Notes: generated by a model from the letters alone, not told the origin. A DNA stretch of 64,000 bases from Ichthyophis bannanicus (GCA_033557465.1 CM066045.1:135057596-135121595), one strand, 5' to 3'. Shown: positions 1 through 11,688, counted from the stretch's first letter. A program made the numbers and translations.

Positions 1-1137
1 GTTCTGGGATGATGGCTCAGAGCCCTGTACATGATTCTACTCAGACAGCAGCCTTCTTCCGAGATCAGTGCATGCTGGCTCTCAAGAGGAGTTTGGCAGC
101 ACTCCTGGCAGCCTCAGTACCTATAACATTGAGAGCTTCAGAAGTGCAGGCTTCGGCACCGAGCCTACAGCCAGGTATATTGGGCCCGATGCCGGCCCTC
201 TAACTGGCATTGTTGGAGCACCCAAGGCAAATTCCTCTGTTGGAGCTGGTCAATGCCCCCGGTAACCAACAAACTCAGACCGCCATTGTTCTCGGGTCCG
301 ATACTTCAGAGTATCAGTATCGACTGCCAACTTCCACGAAGCATCAAAGTCAAAGGCAAGACTGCCGATACTTTGATTTCTTGCCAGACTCTGATTGAAG
401 TTCTTCAGAATCTGATGGGGGTAGGGGGAGGTCACTCGATTCCCGAGAACTTCCAGACATCCCTTCAGACCCTTCACCACCTCAGGAATGGTGTCTGTCC
501 CCACCAGAAGATATGTCCTTTCAGATCTTCATACGTGACATGGCAGCTGGGCTCTCTCCATCACAGTAGCCTCAGAAAAGGAACAGAGGGCAGATGAATT
601 GTAGATACTCCAATACCCTCCCACACCCATGGAGGCAGCTACCTTACTGATGTATCGTATCCTACAGGATCTAATGCTCTGCCCTGTGGGAGGCCCCGCT
701 CACTGTTCCACCTGTCAGCAAGAGACTCAATACCATGTACCGAGTACCAGAGTACCCAGGCTTCCAAAAATCTCAGCTCCCCCACCACTCAATGGTGGTG
801 GAATCGGTGATGTGCCAAAAAGAACTCAAAGAACCATTCATCCATGGCTCCTGGTAGAGACCTGAGAACACTCGATGTCTTCAGGCATCGATATTTCCAG
901 GCATTAATGTTGGCATGTTTCTAAAGGATGTCGCCAGGGATCTGGAGACTTTTGCCCCCTCCCCCCCCTGCTTCCTGAGAATAAGTGGAGGGCATTCCAG
1001 ACACTCATCAAGTAAGGCCAGAATACTTCTAAGTTTCTTACCATGGCCTCTTTTGAATCCCACAAGCAGAGTTTCAGCAGTCTGCATTGGGGCTCACAGA
1101 ATGGCCTGATTACAGGCATCAGAACTTGCAGAATCAG
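1..1137 (+). mobile_element. DIRS element A, 5' part (degenerate Gag region)
   Basis: Short broken reading frames carry DIRS Gag words seen in better copies here: PEDMSFQ around 505-535, YRVPEYPGFQKSQLPHHSMV-like text at 735-800, and MFLKDVARDLE at 915-950. The element begins upstream of the window. It is interrupted after 1137 by the L1 and resumes at 6591 with QDKLAHIPCTGENLF, exactly the Gag segment that should follow. Frameshifts and stops show that it is dead. The only reading frames of 60 codons or more here are shadows. Confidence 0.8.
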
Positions 1138-1268
1138 GGGCGGAGCCTGATGTCCAGCGGGTAAGACGCTTCGCGCTGAAGCTCCCGAGAGGCCTACTTA
1201 GAATCCTGACATAATACCTATACAAACTTACTATTTCGCTCCGGGCTGACCGGGGTACCTCGGGGGGG

Positions 1269-2087
1269 ATGGCGGCCCATAAACCAGCGCGCTTGGACTT
1301 CGGGTCTCCTTCTTCTTCTCACGGAAAACGCTCCAAAACAGAGGTGTCCTCCCCACAGAAGATGGTTCCATTTCAGGAGAACCCCGAAATGCACCTGGAG
1401 ATCTTAGAGGAAATACGCGGCGTGAAGGAATTGGTGCAGTCCAATGGAGAAGCGCTTAGAGCCATGCGAGAAGACTTTGGAGTGCTCCAGGACCGACTTG
1501 AAAGTCTCTCATTACGGCAGGACAATATGGCGGGGGTCCTCGACTCGCACGCGGTGCGCTTGGGCACACTGGACAAGGCTGAGCGCCAGATACAGAATCT
1601 TCAAAAGGAGTTAGAAGATAGCAATAATCGAGCCCGTCGTAACAATGTGAGGCTCATTGGAATACCGGAGGGGGTGGAAGCGGGAGATATGAGAGAATTC
1701 CTGCTCAAAACTCTTCCCTCCTTGCTGAAGATCACCTTTCATAAAGAACTGGAAATCGATCGTGCACACCGTGTTCCTACCCACATGGCGCTCAACCGAA
1801 CGACCCCCCGGCCTATTATCTTTCGCTTGCTACGATATCAACAAGTGGAACAAATTTTAAATGCTGCCCGGGCGAATCATCATTTGGAATTTGAAGGTCA
1901 CAAAGTCTCCTTCTTCCCTGACTTGGCAAAGCCTACAGTCGACCGACGGAAGAAACTCCTTGCTTTTCGCCCTCGACTTCAACAGCTACAGGCTCGCTTT
2001 GGCCTGTTGTATCCCGCGAAGCTCCGAGTGACTCTCCACAACCAAACCAGGACATTCGAAGATCCTGATCTACTATCAACATTTTAG
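1269..2087 (+). CDS. L1 ORF1 protein (RNA-binding chaperone), 272 aa
   Basis: An intact frame of 272 residues. L1 ORF1p forms a trimer that coats the element's RNA. The first ~50 residues are basic and Ser-rich. Residues ~55-120 are Leu/Glu/Gln-rich with heptad-like spacing, consistent with the trimerising coiled coil. RRNNVRLIGIPEGVE (around 125-140) is the start of the RRM-like domain of L1 ORF1p, and ELEIDRAHRVP follows in the usual place. The rest fits the C-terminal domain. It is shorter than human ORF1p (338 aa), mostly in the N-terminal part. The start ATG lies about 130 bp inside the element, after a 5' leader. Confidence 0.9.
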   Translation: MAAHKPARLDFGSPSSSHGKRSKTEVSSPQKMVPFQENPEMHLEILEEIRGVKELVQSNGEALRAMREDFGVLQDRLESLSLRQDNMAGVLDSHAVRLGTLDKAERQIQNLQKELEDSNNRARRNNVRLIGIPEGVEAGDMREFLLKTLPSLLKITFHKELEIDRAHRVPTHMALNRTTPRPIIFRLLRYQQVEQILNAARANHHLEFEGHKVSFFPDLAKPTVDRRKKLLAFRPRLQQLQARFGLLYPAKLRVTLHNQTRTFEDPDLLSTF

Positions 2088-2539
2088 ACTCCAAAGAAGC
2101 AGAGCAGATGCGCTAATCCAACGACCTGGACTTTTATTTGCCGGCTCTGGCCGCCATTTTGAAGGGCCCGATGCGGCGGTCATAGTTAAGCACAGAGACT
2201 ACCTGGACTTTCTTTCTTTCTTTCTATGACTTTTGTTTGTGGTCTCCTATCCCTCCATGATGTGTTCCTACGTCGGATTCGGAGCACGCACAGTCCTACA
2301 GGTTATGTGTTTTTTTCAATTACGGCCTTCTCTGGGGCTTCTCCCCGCAGACACATGGTCGCCAGTAATTTTTGGGGTTCTGCTTCTTCTCTACCGCGCT
2401 GCGGTTTTTCTTTTTAATGTGGGGCGCTTCATTGTATTATCTAAGCTTATTTTCTTTTATGCCATATGTACAGCCAGATACAGTCAATATGAGGGACATT
2501 GTGAAATTATGTGCGCTATCATGTTCAGAATTTTTAACT

Positions 2540-5500
2540 TGTCTGAATGGCTTTATGTAAAATTTTATCACTCAAAAGGGCATTAATAGTCCAATCAAAA
2601 GAAAGAAAATCCTTAGCTATCTTAGCCATGAGCATGCTGATTTAGCGTTTCTTCAGGAAACGCACTTAAACTCTGCTGAAACACTGAAACTCAATGTTAA
2701 GCCTTACATGGTGGCTGCCTATTCTCCCGCCGTTTCCAAACGGTGCGGGGTAGCCATTCTGGTTAAGAAATCTTTGCAAGCTACTGTAATTGATACTAGC
2801 GCTGACAAGGAGGGTAGATGGGCCCGAGTACATCTTAAGGTTGGAGATAGTGAATTTACATGTATTTGCATTTATGCCCCGAATGTGGACAACCCTGCTT
2901 ACTATGCAAGTATTGCGCAGTTGGCACAGGCCTCTGCCAATACTCCATTAATACTTGGTGGTGATTTTAATCAAGTGTTAGACCCTCTGATAGATAGACA
3001 GCCGCCTAGAACGAGTAGTCCACCCAAGAGTCTTGCTACCCTTACAGCTCTGATGCAAGATCTTGCGCTGGTAGATATATGGAGGCTGCTTCACCCCTCC
3101 GACTTAGAGTTCACTTTCTTTTCTGCCCCCCATCACTCCCAATCTAGAATAGATTTCTTTCTCATTTCCAAAGCACTGATTTCTCAAGTAGACACGACTA
3201 GGACTCATCCTCTCCATATTTCAGATCATGCTGCCATATCTTTATCATTACGTGTCACCGCGCGGGACGATTCTCCCCGAGCTTGGTTTTTTGATAGATC
3301 CCTACTGGGTCAAAAAGATTTTCAGGTTGATATAAAGGCCGCTATCCAAGATTATTTTCATTTTAACTCACCCCATGACACAGCGAGCTGGGCTTGGTGG
3401 GAGGGTTTTAAAGCATCTATCCGCGCCACTATAACTAGCTATCAAATTCGGCAGGGGAAACAAAGAAAGCAGCATTTACTGATTCTAGAGCAGCAGATAC
3501 AAGCTGGGGAGCGTCTCCTCACGTCCCGTACTGACCCATGTATTTTACTCCGTTTACAACGCTTGCGTTTTCAATACAATCAGCTTTTGTACACTGCTGC
3601 TGTTAAAAATATTGAATCACAACAAGGGCTATATTATCGGGAAAATAATCGTGCTGGCAAATTATTAGCAAATGCCCTAAAAGGTCAAAAAGAAGCCAAG
3701 CGTGTTACCGCCCTCCGTAATCCGTCGGGGGGGGGGCTTGGTCACTAAAGATACCGAAATCTTAGAACTCTTTCGTGATTTTTATACTCGGCTTTATCAA
3801 TCTGAATGTGATTTTGAGCCAGATGTATTTGAACGCTTACTTTCAGAGGTACAAAGACCGACCCTATCTGACGAAGATAGAGTGGCCTTGGACACACCAT
3901 TTACTGTCTCAGAAATTCATTCTGCTATCAAGAAATGTGCCTCAGGTCGAGCCGCAGGCCCAGACGGTCTCCCTGCTGAATTCTACAAAACCTTTCACGC
4001 TGACTTAGCTCCAGTTTTGAAAATTTATTTTTCTGCTCTGGCCGAGGAGGGTTCTCCTTCTGGGTCCTTTTCAATGGCAAATGTAGTAGTTTTTGAGAAA
4101 GAGGGGAGAGACCCGCAACTAACAGCTAATTATCGTCCAATTTCCCTCCTAAACGCGGACTATAAAATATTTGCCACCATTCTCTCTACCCGGCTCTCGG
4201 ATAGGATGCCTACCTTAATACACCCAGATCAATGCGGCTTCATTCCTGGTAGATCAACTGCTGACAATGCTCGGACTCTATGCCATGTACTGACTACCGC
4301 AGTTAATCTTGATCGCCCATTTGTTGGCCTCTCACTTGATGCTGAGAAGGCCTTTGATCGCTTAGAGTGGCCCTTCCTGTTTGCAGTCCTCCGCTGGTAC
4401 GGATTCGGGGAAGGTTTTCTCCGTTGTCTTCGCACCATGTACGCACAGCCTACAGCCAGTATATGGTGCCAATGCTTTAAAGTCTCAGCCTTTTCCCCTT
4501 CAACGCGGCACTCGCCAGGGATGCCCACTGTCTCCACTTCTCTTCGATCTTGCACTCGAACCCTTGGCTTTACTAATCCGGCAATCGGAGGAGATTCATG
4601 GAGTCCCCTTCACCCATAGGGAAATCAAAATTTCAGCGTATGCTGATGACCTTATGCTTTTTGTCTCTATAGACTCAGTACCGGGCTGTCCTAGAGCAAA
4701 TTGGTAAATACTCACAACTGTCCGGTTATAAGATAAATTGGACCAAGTCGGTAGCCTTTCCATTAAATCCTTTGCTTCATCAGGCAGATATGCAACCCTT
4801 CCCCTTTTTATGGCAACCCCGCATGGTCAAATACCTTGGGGTTCACTATTGTTCCCCTTTGGAAGACACTATCTCCTTCAATGCCAAAGCCTTAACCTCT
4901 AAAGTCCGGGCGCTTACTCACCGCTGGACTCCTTTAACACTTACCTGGTGGGGTCGATTAGAAACCATAAAAATGATGATTGTTCCGAAAGTGAATTATA
5001 TCTTAGAAATGTTGCCCTGTCTCTTCCCTCGACGTATATATAAAGATATAGAGGGCCTTCTGACTAGATACTTGTGGCAAAACAAGACACCTAGGATAGC
5101 GAAACATAAGCTACAAGCAGATAAGGAAAATGGGGGTGTCAGATTCCCTGATTTCCTGAAGTATCATCAATCTTTTCTTCTCAAACAAGGCGCTCGTTGG
5201 CTGGAAGATCCAGTACCGAGTAGACCTGTGTGGCTAGACATAGAAGAGGACCTTTGCAAGCCGATTCCTCTTACTTTTCTCCCTGGTATGACTCTCCCAT
5301 CAGACTCCCACTTTCCACCAATGCTTTTAGACACCTTAGGTGCCTTTAATAATCTTATGCACTCTTTAGACTCCCGACTCTGTCCGTTAGACAAGCTCCC
5401 ACTTTGGTACAACACTCGATTTCGAATACAAAATAAGCCGATGGCGTGGAGCCCCTGGTACACTAGGGGCATTTGGATTCCTAGTCAGTTGTTTCATGAA

Positions 5501-6337
5501 GGTCGCTGGAAAACTTTTAGTGAATTGCAAATTGAATTTGGTCTCCCAGCGAAACACTATTTTCAGTTGGTGCAACTTCAGCATTGCCTTCGGAGTGCTA
5601 AGGTGCTCCCGCCATCGGCCTCCCCTACACAAGGTTGGTTGGAGACTATCCGATCTATCGGTAGTTCACCGGGTGTAGCATCCAATTTTTACAAAACCTT
5701 ATGTAATGCTATAACTAGAGATACCCCTATAGCGCAGAAAGCATGGGAGAGAGAATTGCATGTGACTTTGACCCCGGAGCAATGGAGCCTTGTCTGGAGT
5801 AGAGTGACACGGGTCTCCCGATCCGCCTCACTCACTCAGACACTCTTCTTTCTAGCCCACCGGTGTTTTTACACTCCTGACAGATTGGCCAAATGGAACA
5901 CTACTCAGGGCAATAGTTGTTGGACATGTCATGCGGCCATTGGTTCACTACCTCATGTTCTGTATGAATGTCCCGCACTACAGTATTACTGGCGTCGGGT
6001 CTGGGGTCGTATCCAGTCTATTTTGCACTTTCAAGAGCCCCTTTCTTGGAGGATAGTGGGACTTCGCTCAGCTGCGGGGATCCCCTCTCTTCCAAAAACG
6101 GCTTACTTCCTTTTGGACTTTATGCTTGGCATTGCTATTTCCCTAATTACGAAATACTGGAAAAATAGCTCCCAGCTGAGCCCCAATGAATGGTGGAATC
6201 ATGTTTGTCTCTACAGTAAATATGAACAAATACCTCGTATGTTTGCTTCCCCCATTCAGACTCCTCATCATCGGTCTAAATGGAAGATGCTCAATGACTA
6301 TGTACATTCTGCTCAATGCTCTCATCTGACTGTCTAA
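2540..6337 (+). pseudogene. L1 ORF2 (endonuclease-reverse transcriptase), frameshifted
   Basis: Translation in pieces gives the whole L1 ORF2 domain order. The APE-type endonuclease (2585-3260) has LAFLQETHL, GDFNQVLD, SRIDFFLIS and SDHAAISL. The reverse transcriptase (3900-4700) has AAGPDGLPAEFYK, NYRPISLLN, IPGRSTADN, SLDAEKAFD, RQGCPLSPLL and the catalytic YADD at about 4636-4650. The C-terminal part (4772-6337) includes a CWTCH...HVLYEC cysteine motif near 5920-5970. Frame breaks occur at a nine-G run near 3727-3735, near 4490 and between 4700 and 4772. The start codon is unclear. As read it cannot make a full protein. Confidence 0.92.
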
Positions 6338-6590
6338 ATTTGTATATATCTTTGTCCCTTGATTATTCTGTATCGCAGATACTCTTTTGATTGTTTTGAT
6401 GTATAATCACTGTTGTTTGGAAGCGCTCACATGCTGACATAATCAGCTAGAGAAGAAGCGTGGGGGTGGGGGGTAATTGGGTTTACTTTTCTTTATTGTA
6501 TACTTGTTTTGTCTCCTTTGGTGTGTTGTTTCTTTTGTTTGTTGCAAAATGAAAATAAAAGTTTAAAAAAAAAAGAACTTGCAGAATCAG

Positions 6591-7240
6591 TCCAGGATAA
6601 ACTGGCCCATATCCCATGTACTGGAGAAAATCTTTTTTGGCAAAGATTGGAGGGAAAAAGCAGGGGAGATGATCTCACCCTAAAACGCCGTTCCAGGAAA
6701 ACAGCTGACCCAAAAGGAAGGCTCTTCCCAAGAAATCTTTTTATTCTAAAAAGAAGAGATATTATCCTTATCTGCCTTCTGCTGCCCATCGACCTCAGCA
6801 TCCTCAGCAGATGCAGCAGGGTCCTCACCAACCCAAGGCTCCTAAGCCTCAACCAGCAGCACAGGCACCAGCCTGCACCTGGTTTTTGAGTCTTTCCTAG
6901 ATAACATTGCCAAACTGCCCCTGGAGGGCCTCCAGCCCCTCCACATAGTAGGCAGACTTTGTCACTATGCCCTCATAACATCAGAGCAGTGGACGCTCCA
7001 AATTGTCCAAAAGGGTTATCAACTTCACTTCGAAACCTTACCCCCGATCTGCTTCACAGGGGATTATCCCATACAACCCCTTCAAAACATTCTCTTAAAA
7101 GAAGTAGTGACCACCCTTTTGTTCCAGGGTGCCATAGAAAGAGTTCCTCCTCCTCAAGAAAGGTTGGGCTTCTACTCTCCATACTGTCTCATTCCAAAGA
7201 AAACAGGAGGCTTCAGGCTCATCTCGGATCCCAGAGTGGA
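6591..7240 (+). pseudogene. DIRS element A: end of Gag and start of reverse transcriptase
   Basis: After the L1 the Gag frame resumes with QDKLAHIPCTGENLF, a Lys-rich stretch and a Pro/Gln-rich region near 6780-6890. Then come the LEGLQPLHIVGRLCHYA-like linker and the RT N-terminus with FYSPYCLIPKKTGGFRLISD near 7165-7235. RT motif 1 is recognisable, but the frame is interrupted several times. The sequence then runs into a CR1 fragment instead of the expected DLRELNK text. Confidence 0.8.
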
Positions 7241-7617
7241 ATGGATAAATATAGATCGATTGTTTACATCATCAGAATATAGCAAGACTAGGGGACATGC
7301 AATGAAGCTACAGGGTAAACTATTTAAGACTAATAAGAGAAAATATTTTTTTCACTCAACGTGTAATCAAACTCTGGAATTTGTTACCGGAGGATGTAGT
7401 AAAAGCTGTTCGTGTAGCTGGGTGTAAAAAAGGTTTGGACAAGTTCCAGGAGGGACCCGGGATATCAGTGCTTGACCCAATACAAGTATTGTGGAAACTG
7501 TGTCTTTTGGGGAAACTGCTAGGTACTTATGAACTAGATTGGCCACTGTTGGAAATAGGATACTGGGCTCGATGGACCTTGGTCTGACCCAATATGGCAT
7601 ATCTTATGTTCTTATGT
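7241..7617 (+). mobile_element. CR1 LINE, 3' end fragment
   Basis: Contains the CR1 ORF2 C-terminus (RKYFFH, LEFVTGGCSKS) and the characteristic 3' region with ggccactgttggaaatagga and gacccaatatggcatatctt, ending in an attcttatgt-type tail. The same 3' sequence recurs at 21925-22360, 44290-44471 and 54260-54410. Its 5' continuation lies not upstream but at 8130-8326, so the copy was split by a rearrangement. Confidence 0.85.
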
Positions 7618-8112
7618 AAGTAAGGAAAGACTAATACCCCCAAGATGGGTAGATAGGCATCGATGACTGCCATGTATTTTTTGACGACCCTTGGGACAGA
7701 GGCTAGACTGAAGGGGAGAACCTGGTATTGATAATGGTTTCCCTTAACCATGAAGCGCAGATACTGTCTGTGCAAGGGATGTATCAGTAAATGAGTGTAC
7801 GCCTCTTTTAGATCTAGAGAATATAGCCAATCGTGTCTCTGAAGGTATGGTAGAAGAGTTCCTAGAGAAATCATTTAGAATTTTTCTCTGACTATGAACT
7901 TGTTTAGGTCTCTGAGATCCAAGATGAGCCTGAAGCTTCCTGTTTTCTTTGGAATGAGAAAGTATGGAGAGTAGAAGCCCAACCTTTCTTGAGGAGGAAC
8001 AACTCTTTCTATGGCACCCTGGAACAACAGGGTGGTCACTACTTCTTTTAAGAGAATGCTTTGAAGGGGTTGTATGGGATAATCCCCTGTGAAGCAGATT
8101 GGGGGTAAGGTT
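7618..8112 (-). pseudogene. DIRS element A reverse transcriptase segment in inverted orientation
   Basis: On the minus strand this reads ISLGTLLPYLQRHDWLYSLD, then LKEAYTH and further RT palm text, while the rest of element A is on the plus strand. The YLDD active site reads YLHK, so it is catalytically dead. The outer portion (about 7915-8112) is a near-identical reverse complement of plus-strand 7040-7240. The block is therefore an inversion combined with a duplication. It is the only copy of the RT middle in element A. Confidence 0.85.
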
Positions 8113-8403
8113 CAGCCAATTGCCTAAGTATCATGGTGCAATTGTGTGCAATTCTGGTTGCCGTATCTTAAAAAGGATATAGCGTTATTAAAAAAAGGTA
8201 CAGAGAAGAGCCACCAAAATGGTAAAGGGGATGGAAGGATATGCCTATGAAGAGAGGCTGAAAAGGTTAGGGCTCTTCAACCTGGAAAAGAGACGGCTGA
8301 GGGGGGATATGATAGAGGTCTATAAATTAAGATACGGTGACCAGAATTGCACACAATATTCAAGGTGCTGTCGCACCATGATACTTAGGCAATTGGCTTA
8401 TCA
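8113..8403. repeat. CR1 fragment flanked by an inverted repeat
   Basis: 8165-8326 is CR1 coding sequence on the plus strand ([20 protein letters not shown]). It is enclosed by an imperfect inverted repeat: 8113-8168 (agccaattgcctaag...gtatctta) matches the reverse complement of 8327-8403 (taagatac...cttaggcaattggct). The arms combine CR1 text (gaattgcacacaat) with a short flanking sequence. This is a fold-back structure of about 290 bp. Confidence 0.75.
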
Positions 8404-9640
8404 GGGGAGACTCCCCCCATGAGGTAAAACTCTCCTTCATCGCACCATCACAGTGCTCCAACACCTTGGGTTTGTCATAAATGTCCCAAAGTCCCACCTT
8501 GCTTCAAACCAATGTCTGGAGTTCATTGGAGTACTCTTAGATACTCGACAGGCATGAGCTTTCCTCCCACAGGATCACTGTGCCTGCCTCATTGAGCTGG
8601 CAAAAGGGGTACAACAGCAAAACCAAGTAACAGCTCGAGAGATGCTATGACTATTAGGACACATGGCCTCCATGGTCCATGTTGTCCCCTACGCTTGATC
8701 ACGTATGTGACAAGCACAGTGGACTGTCTTCCCAATGGAAGCAAGCAAAGGGTTGACTCAAAGAAAAGATCCAGATCACCCCTCAACTGATCAAGCCCCT
8801 TCGGTGGCAGTGTCTCCCATAAAACCTACTCATCTGGTCACCTTTACATACGCCTCCACCTCGATTGCCCTGACAATGAATGCTTCCCAAGCTGGGTTGG
8901 GGAGGCACATCTGAACTACCCGACCACACAGGTACTGTGGACTCAACAGAAATCCGCCCTGCAGATCAAACTGCTAGAACTATGGGCACTGACAAATGCT
9001 CTCCAGGTTTTTCAACCCCAACTATCGGGGCAACCTGTTCTAGTCAGGACAACCAAGTAGCCATGTTCTACGTAAACAAACAAGGGGGAATGAGGTCCCG
9101 TCCCCTCTGCGAAGAAACGATTCACCTATGGTCCTCTGCCATCTCTTACCACCTCCACCTCAGAGCAGTGTACCTCACCAAGCAAACTCAATGTCCTAGC
9201 AAAGCTGTATCCTTCGTCCACACGAATGGACCTTGCAGCGGGAGACTGCTGCTCGGATCTTTCAAATGTGGGGAATCCCACTTGTAGATCTTTTTGCCAC
9301 TCCACAAAACATGCAGCTTCCGCTCTTCTGCTCCTGGGTTCCGTTGCTGCACAGACAGACCCTGGATGCCTTCCTTCTCTGCTACAGGCCAAAGGGGCTC
9401 GATGATGCTCATAGACCCTTTTTGGCCCCATCAACCTTGGTTTCGTTTGCTTCTTTGCTTTGCGCAGACTCAGCTACTCACCATGGGATGTCTCACCAAC
9501 CTCCTCTCTCAGGACCATGGGTCGCTTCTCCAACCCAATCTTCACTCCCTATGTCTGACAGGATGGCTGCTGAAAGGCTAGTGCTCGCCGACCTTGACCT
9601 ACCACAGGTGATCAAGGATGTCCTTGCATCTCATAAGGAT
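8404..9640 (+). pseudogene. DIRS element A: RT end, RNase H and C-terminal region, decayed
   Basis: Broken frames keep the order of the family. They show LQHLGFVINVPKSHL and LEFIGVLLDTRQA (RT thumb, 8455-8560), then TAREML and LLGHMAS (8630-8670). The RNase H region follows, with DNQVAMFYVNKQGG at 9050-9090. After it comes DLFATPQNMQLPLFCSW (9285-9340) with the DAFLLCY and LIDPFWPHQPWF text of the conserved post-RNase H domain. Many stops and frameshifts are present. Confidence 0.85.
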
Positions 9641-10613
9641 TCCTCCAGGTGATCTTATGCTTTTAAATGGCGTAGCTTTGCCCTTTGGTGCTCCCCAAAA
9701 GACCTCGACCTCTTTTCTTGCCCGGTGGAGTCGCTTCTACAATATCTCCTCCACTTATCCTTGACAGGTCTTAAGACTAACTCAGTGAAAATTCAACTTA
9801 ATGCCATTGCAGCCACTCACAGACCAGTGGATGGACAGCCTATCTCCTCCCACCCCTTAGTAGCACACTTCATATGGGGTCTCCTGTTGTGCAAGCTACC
9901 CATTAAGCCACTTCCAGTGGCCTGGGATCTGAATGTGGTTCTGATGCAACTTCTAGAGCCATCTTTTGAAACTTTAGCCACTTCACTGACATTTCTATCT
10001 TGGAAGGCTATCTTCCTTATTGCCCTCACTTTAGCTCGCCACATCAGAGAGCTACAGGCTCTAGTGGCAGATCCCCCCTATACTCTGTTCCACCATGACA
10101 AGGTGGTTCTGCGTACCCATCCGCATTTCCTCCTGAAGGTGATTTCCTTCCTCCATCTAAACCAGTTGGTAATCCTCCCAATTTTCTTCCCTAGACCACA
10201 TGCGTCTCAGGCTGAAGCAGCACTACACACTTTAGACTGCAAGCAAGCGCTGGCTCACTACTTGGCTAGAACTAAAGATTACAGAAAATCCTCTAGAGTT
10301 ATTCATTTCCTTTGATCCTAGTCACCTGGGCCTATTGGTGACGAAACGTACTCTATCTAGATGGATAGCAGATTGCATTTCTTTTGCTTATGCACAAGTA
10401 GGACTCTCATTGCAAGGTCATGTCACTGCTCATAATGTGTGGGCAATGGCAACATCTGTAGCTAATCTCCGTTCAGTAGCTATTGAGGACATTTGCCAGG
10501 CAGCTACCTGGTCCTCCATTCATACTTTTGCTGCACATTACTGTCTGGACAGAGACTTCCGTTGGGATGCTGTCTTTGGCCAAACTGTACTCCATCACCT
10601 CTTTGGAACTTAA
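9640..10613 (+). pseudogene. DIRS element A tyrosine recombinase, broken
   Basis: Readable as SYAFKWRSFALWCS, then LLHLSLTGLKTNSVKIQLNA, ARHIRELQALVADPPYT (first catalytic Arg) and KRTLSRWIADCISFAYA. The HxxR box reads GHVTAHNVWAMAT, so the second catalytic Arg is replaced by Trp. The nucleophile box HTFAAHYCLDRDF keeps its Tyr. A frameshift lies near 10313. The family enzyme integrates circular DIRS DNA by tyrosine recombination and leaves no target duplication. This copy is inactive. Confidence 0.88.
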
Positions 10614-10784
10614 ACTCAATTCCTGGACTTCAAGATACCAGACTATTACTGTGGGGAGTATCACCAACTGGAATAGAGTCCAATGGTCCACAATTCTTCC
10701 AGACTCTTCAGCTTCACGTTTTTTGCCTCAGGGATTGCAGTACACTCCACCCCATACCAGTCTGGTACCTGGGAGCTAGTGAAT

Positions 10785-11118
10785 CCCATATGTGAAGACT
10801 GCATTCCTGCTTGTTCCTGGAGATAACGTACTCACTTAACAGGTGATCTCTGGGAACAGAAGGAATCGGTCTTCACAACCGCCCTCCTCCTCTAGGAGTT
10901 GTAGGGTTTGTTTAATTTTTTTCTATTCTTCTCAGCTACGAACTCATCTGAGGAGAGGGGTTTGGAAGGCAAGCACACAGACACAGTGGAGTGCTCTCAA
11001 AAGCTTTCCTATTGGATGCTGGGGAGCATTCCCGCACAGGCTCAGTCGGTGATGTTCACCCATATGTGAACCGATTCCTGTTGTTCCCAGAGATCACCTG
11101 TTACAGCTGAGTAACTAC
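10785..11118 (+). repeat. DIRS element A internal complementary region and 3' terminus
   Basis: 10785-10876 joins gaagactgcattcctgcttg (5'-terminus type) to aggtgatctctgggaacaga (3'-terminus type), in the order expected for a DIRS internal complementary region. The 3' terminal repeat follows and ends near 11118 with gagatcacctgttacagctg. It matches the reverse complement of the left ends of elements C, F and I. A short AT-rich spacer and a pyrimidine-rich stretch lie between. Confidence 0.8.
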
Positions 11119-11592
11119 CTTTACAGGACTGCTGTGGGAGGGGGTGATATTGGGATGATCTTGATTGTTGAGTTTAATTATTGAAATCTCAATGGGGGAG
11201 GGGAGGAGTAAGGCTGAAGGTCTGTCTAGGGTGTCCAATATTCTTGCACCAGCCCTGAGTATGGGCTCCTGGCTGGGGCTGTGTGTGGGTGAGCACAACC
11301 ATTTGCTTTGCAGAAAGTGAAGAAGAATATACCTCAGGGCTGCAAATGCTCAGTTACAAACACAATGATTTCTAAATACCACGGTACAAGTCCAAAGCAA
11401 AACCCAAGTGAAACAGAAATAATGTTAGCCAAATAGAAATCTGCAACAAAGGGAAAAGAAGTTTGACAGTCTACTATTATGCCCAACCATCAGGATGTTT
11501 AGTTTGATATCTCAAATACAAATAACCTAATTTAATACATAGTGCTGCATACTGAAGCAGTAAATTAAAAAAATTAATAAATAAGATGATAC
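11119..11592. other. USP28 intron sequence, no gene seen
   Basis: Ordinary non-coding DNA between the end of DIRS A and the exon at 11593. The frame at 11101-11298 on the minus strand has no recognisable content. Confidence 0.6.
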
Positions 11593-11688
11593 CTTAACAA
11601 GCCCTGCTTCAGGCCCATCCCGGTCAAAGGCCTGGCGAGCTTTAACCATAGCCAGAATCACACCCTGCATGGCCGGGCTGAGCATCAC
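11593..11688 (-). CDS. USP28: USP28 exon: MLSPAMQGVILA segment (last exon visible)
   Basis: A 96-nt exon of 32 codons, phase 0 on both sides (acceptor GCTGGTAG before 11688, donor GTTAAG|GTATCA at 11593). It reads VMLSPAMQGVILAMVKARQA then FDRDGPEAGLVK, nearly identical to mammalian USP28 downstream of the cassette exon. Later exons (the AFHEEYSRLYQL region onward) were not found and presumably lie beyond the low-coordinate edge, past DIRS element A. Confidence 0.93.

Larger units (their letters stand above)
1138..6573 (+). mobile_element. L1-type LINE, apparently full length, inserted in DIRS A
   Basis: The element sits between two perfect 17-bp copies of agaacttgcagaatcag (1121-1137 and 6574-6590), a target-site duplication from target-primed reverse transcription. 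It has a GC-rich leader (1138-1268), ORF1 (1269-2087), ORF2 with endonuclease, reverse transcriptase and a Cys-rich tail (about 2540-6337), and an A-rich 3' end. The perfect duplication means a recent insertion, although ORF2 has several frameshifts. The protein type is L1/Tx1-like (RQGCPLSPLLFDLALEPLA); I cannot name the exact family. Confidence 0.95.
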
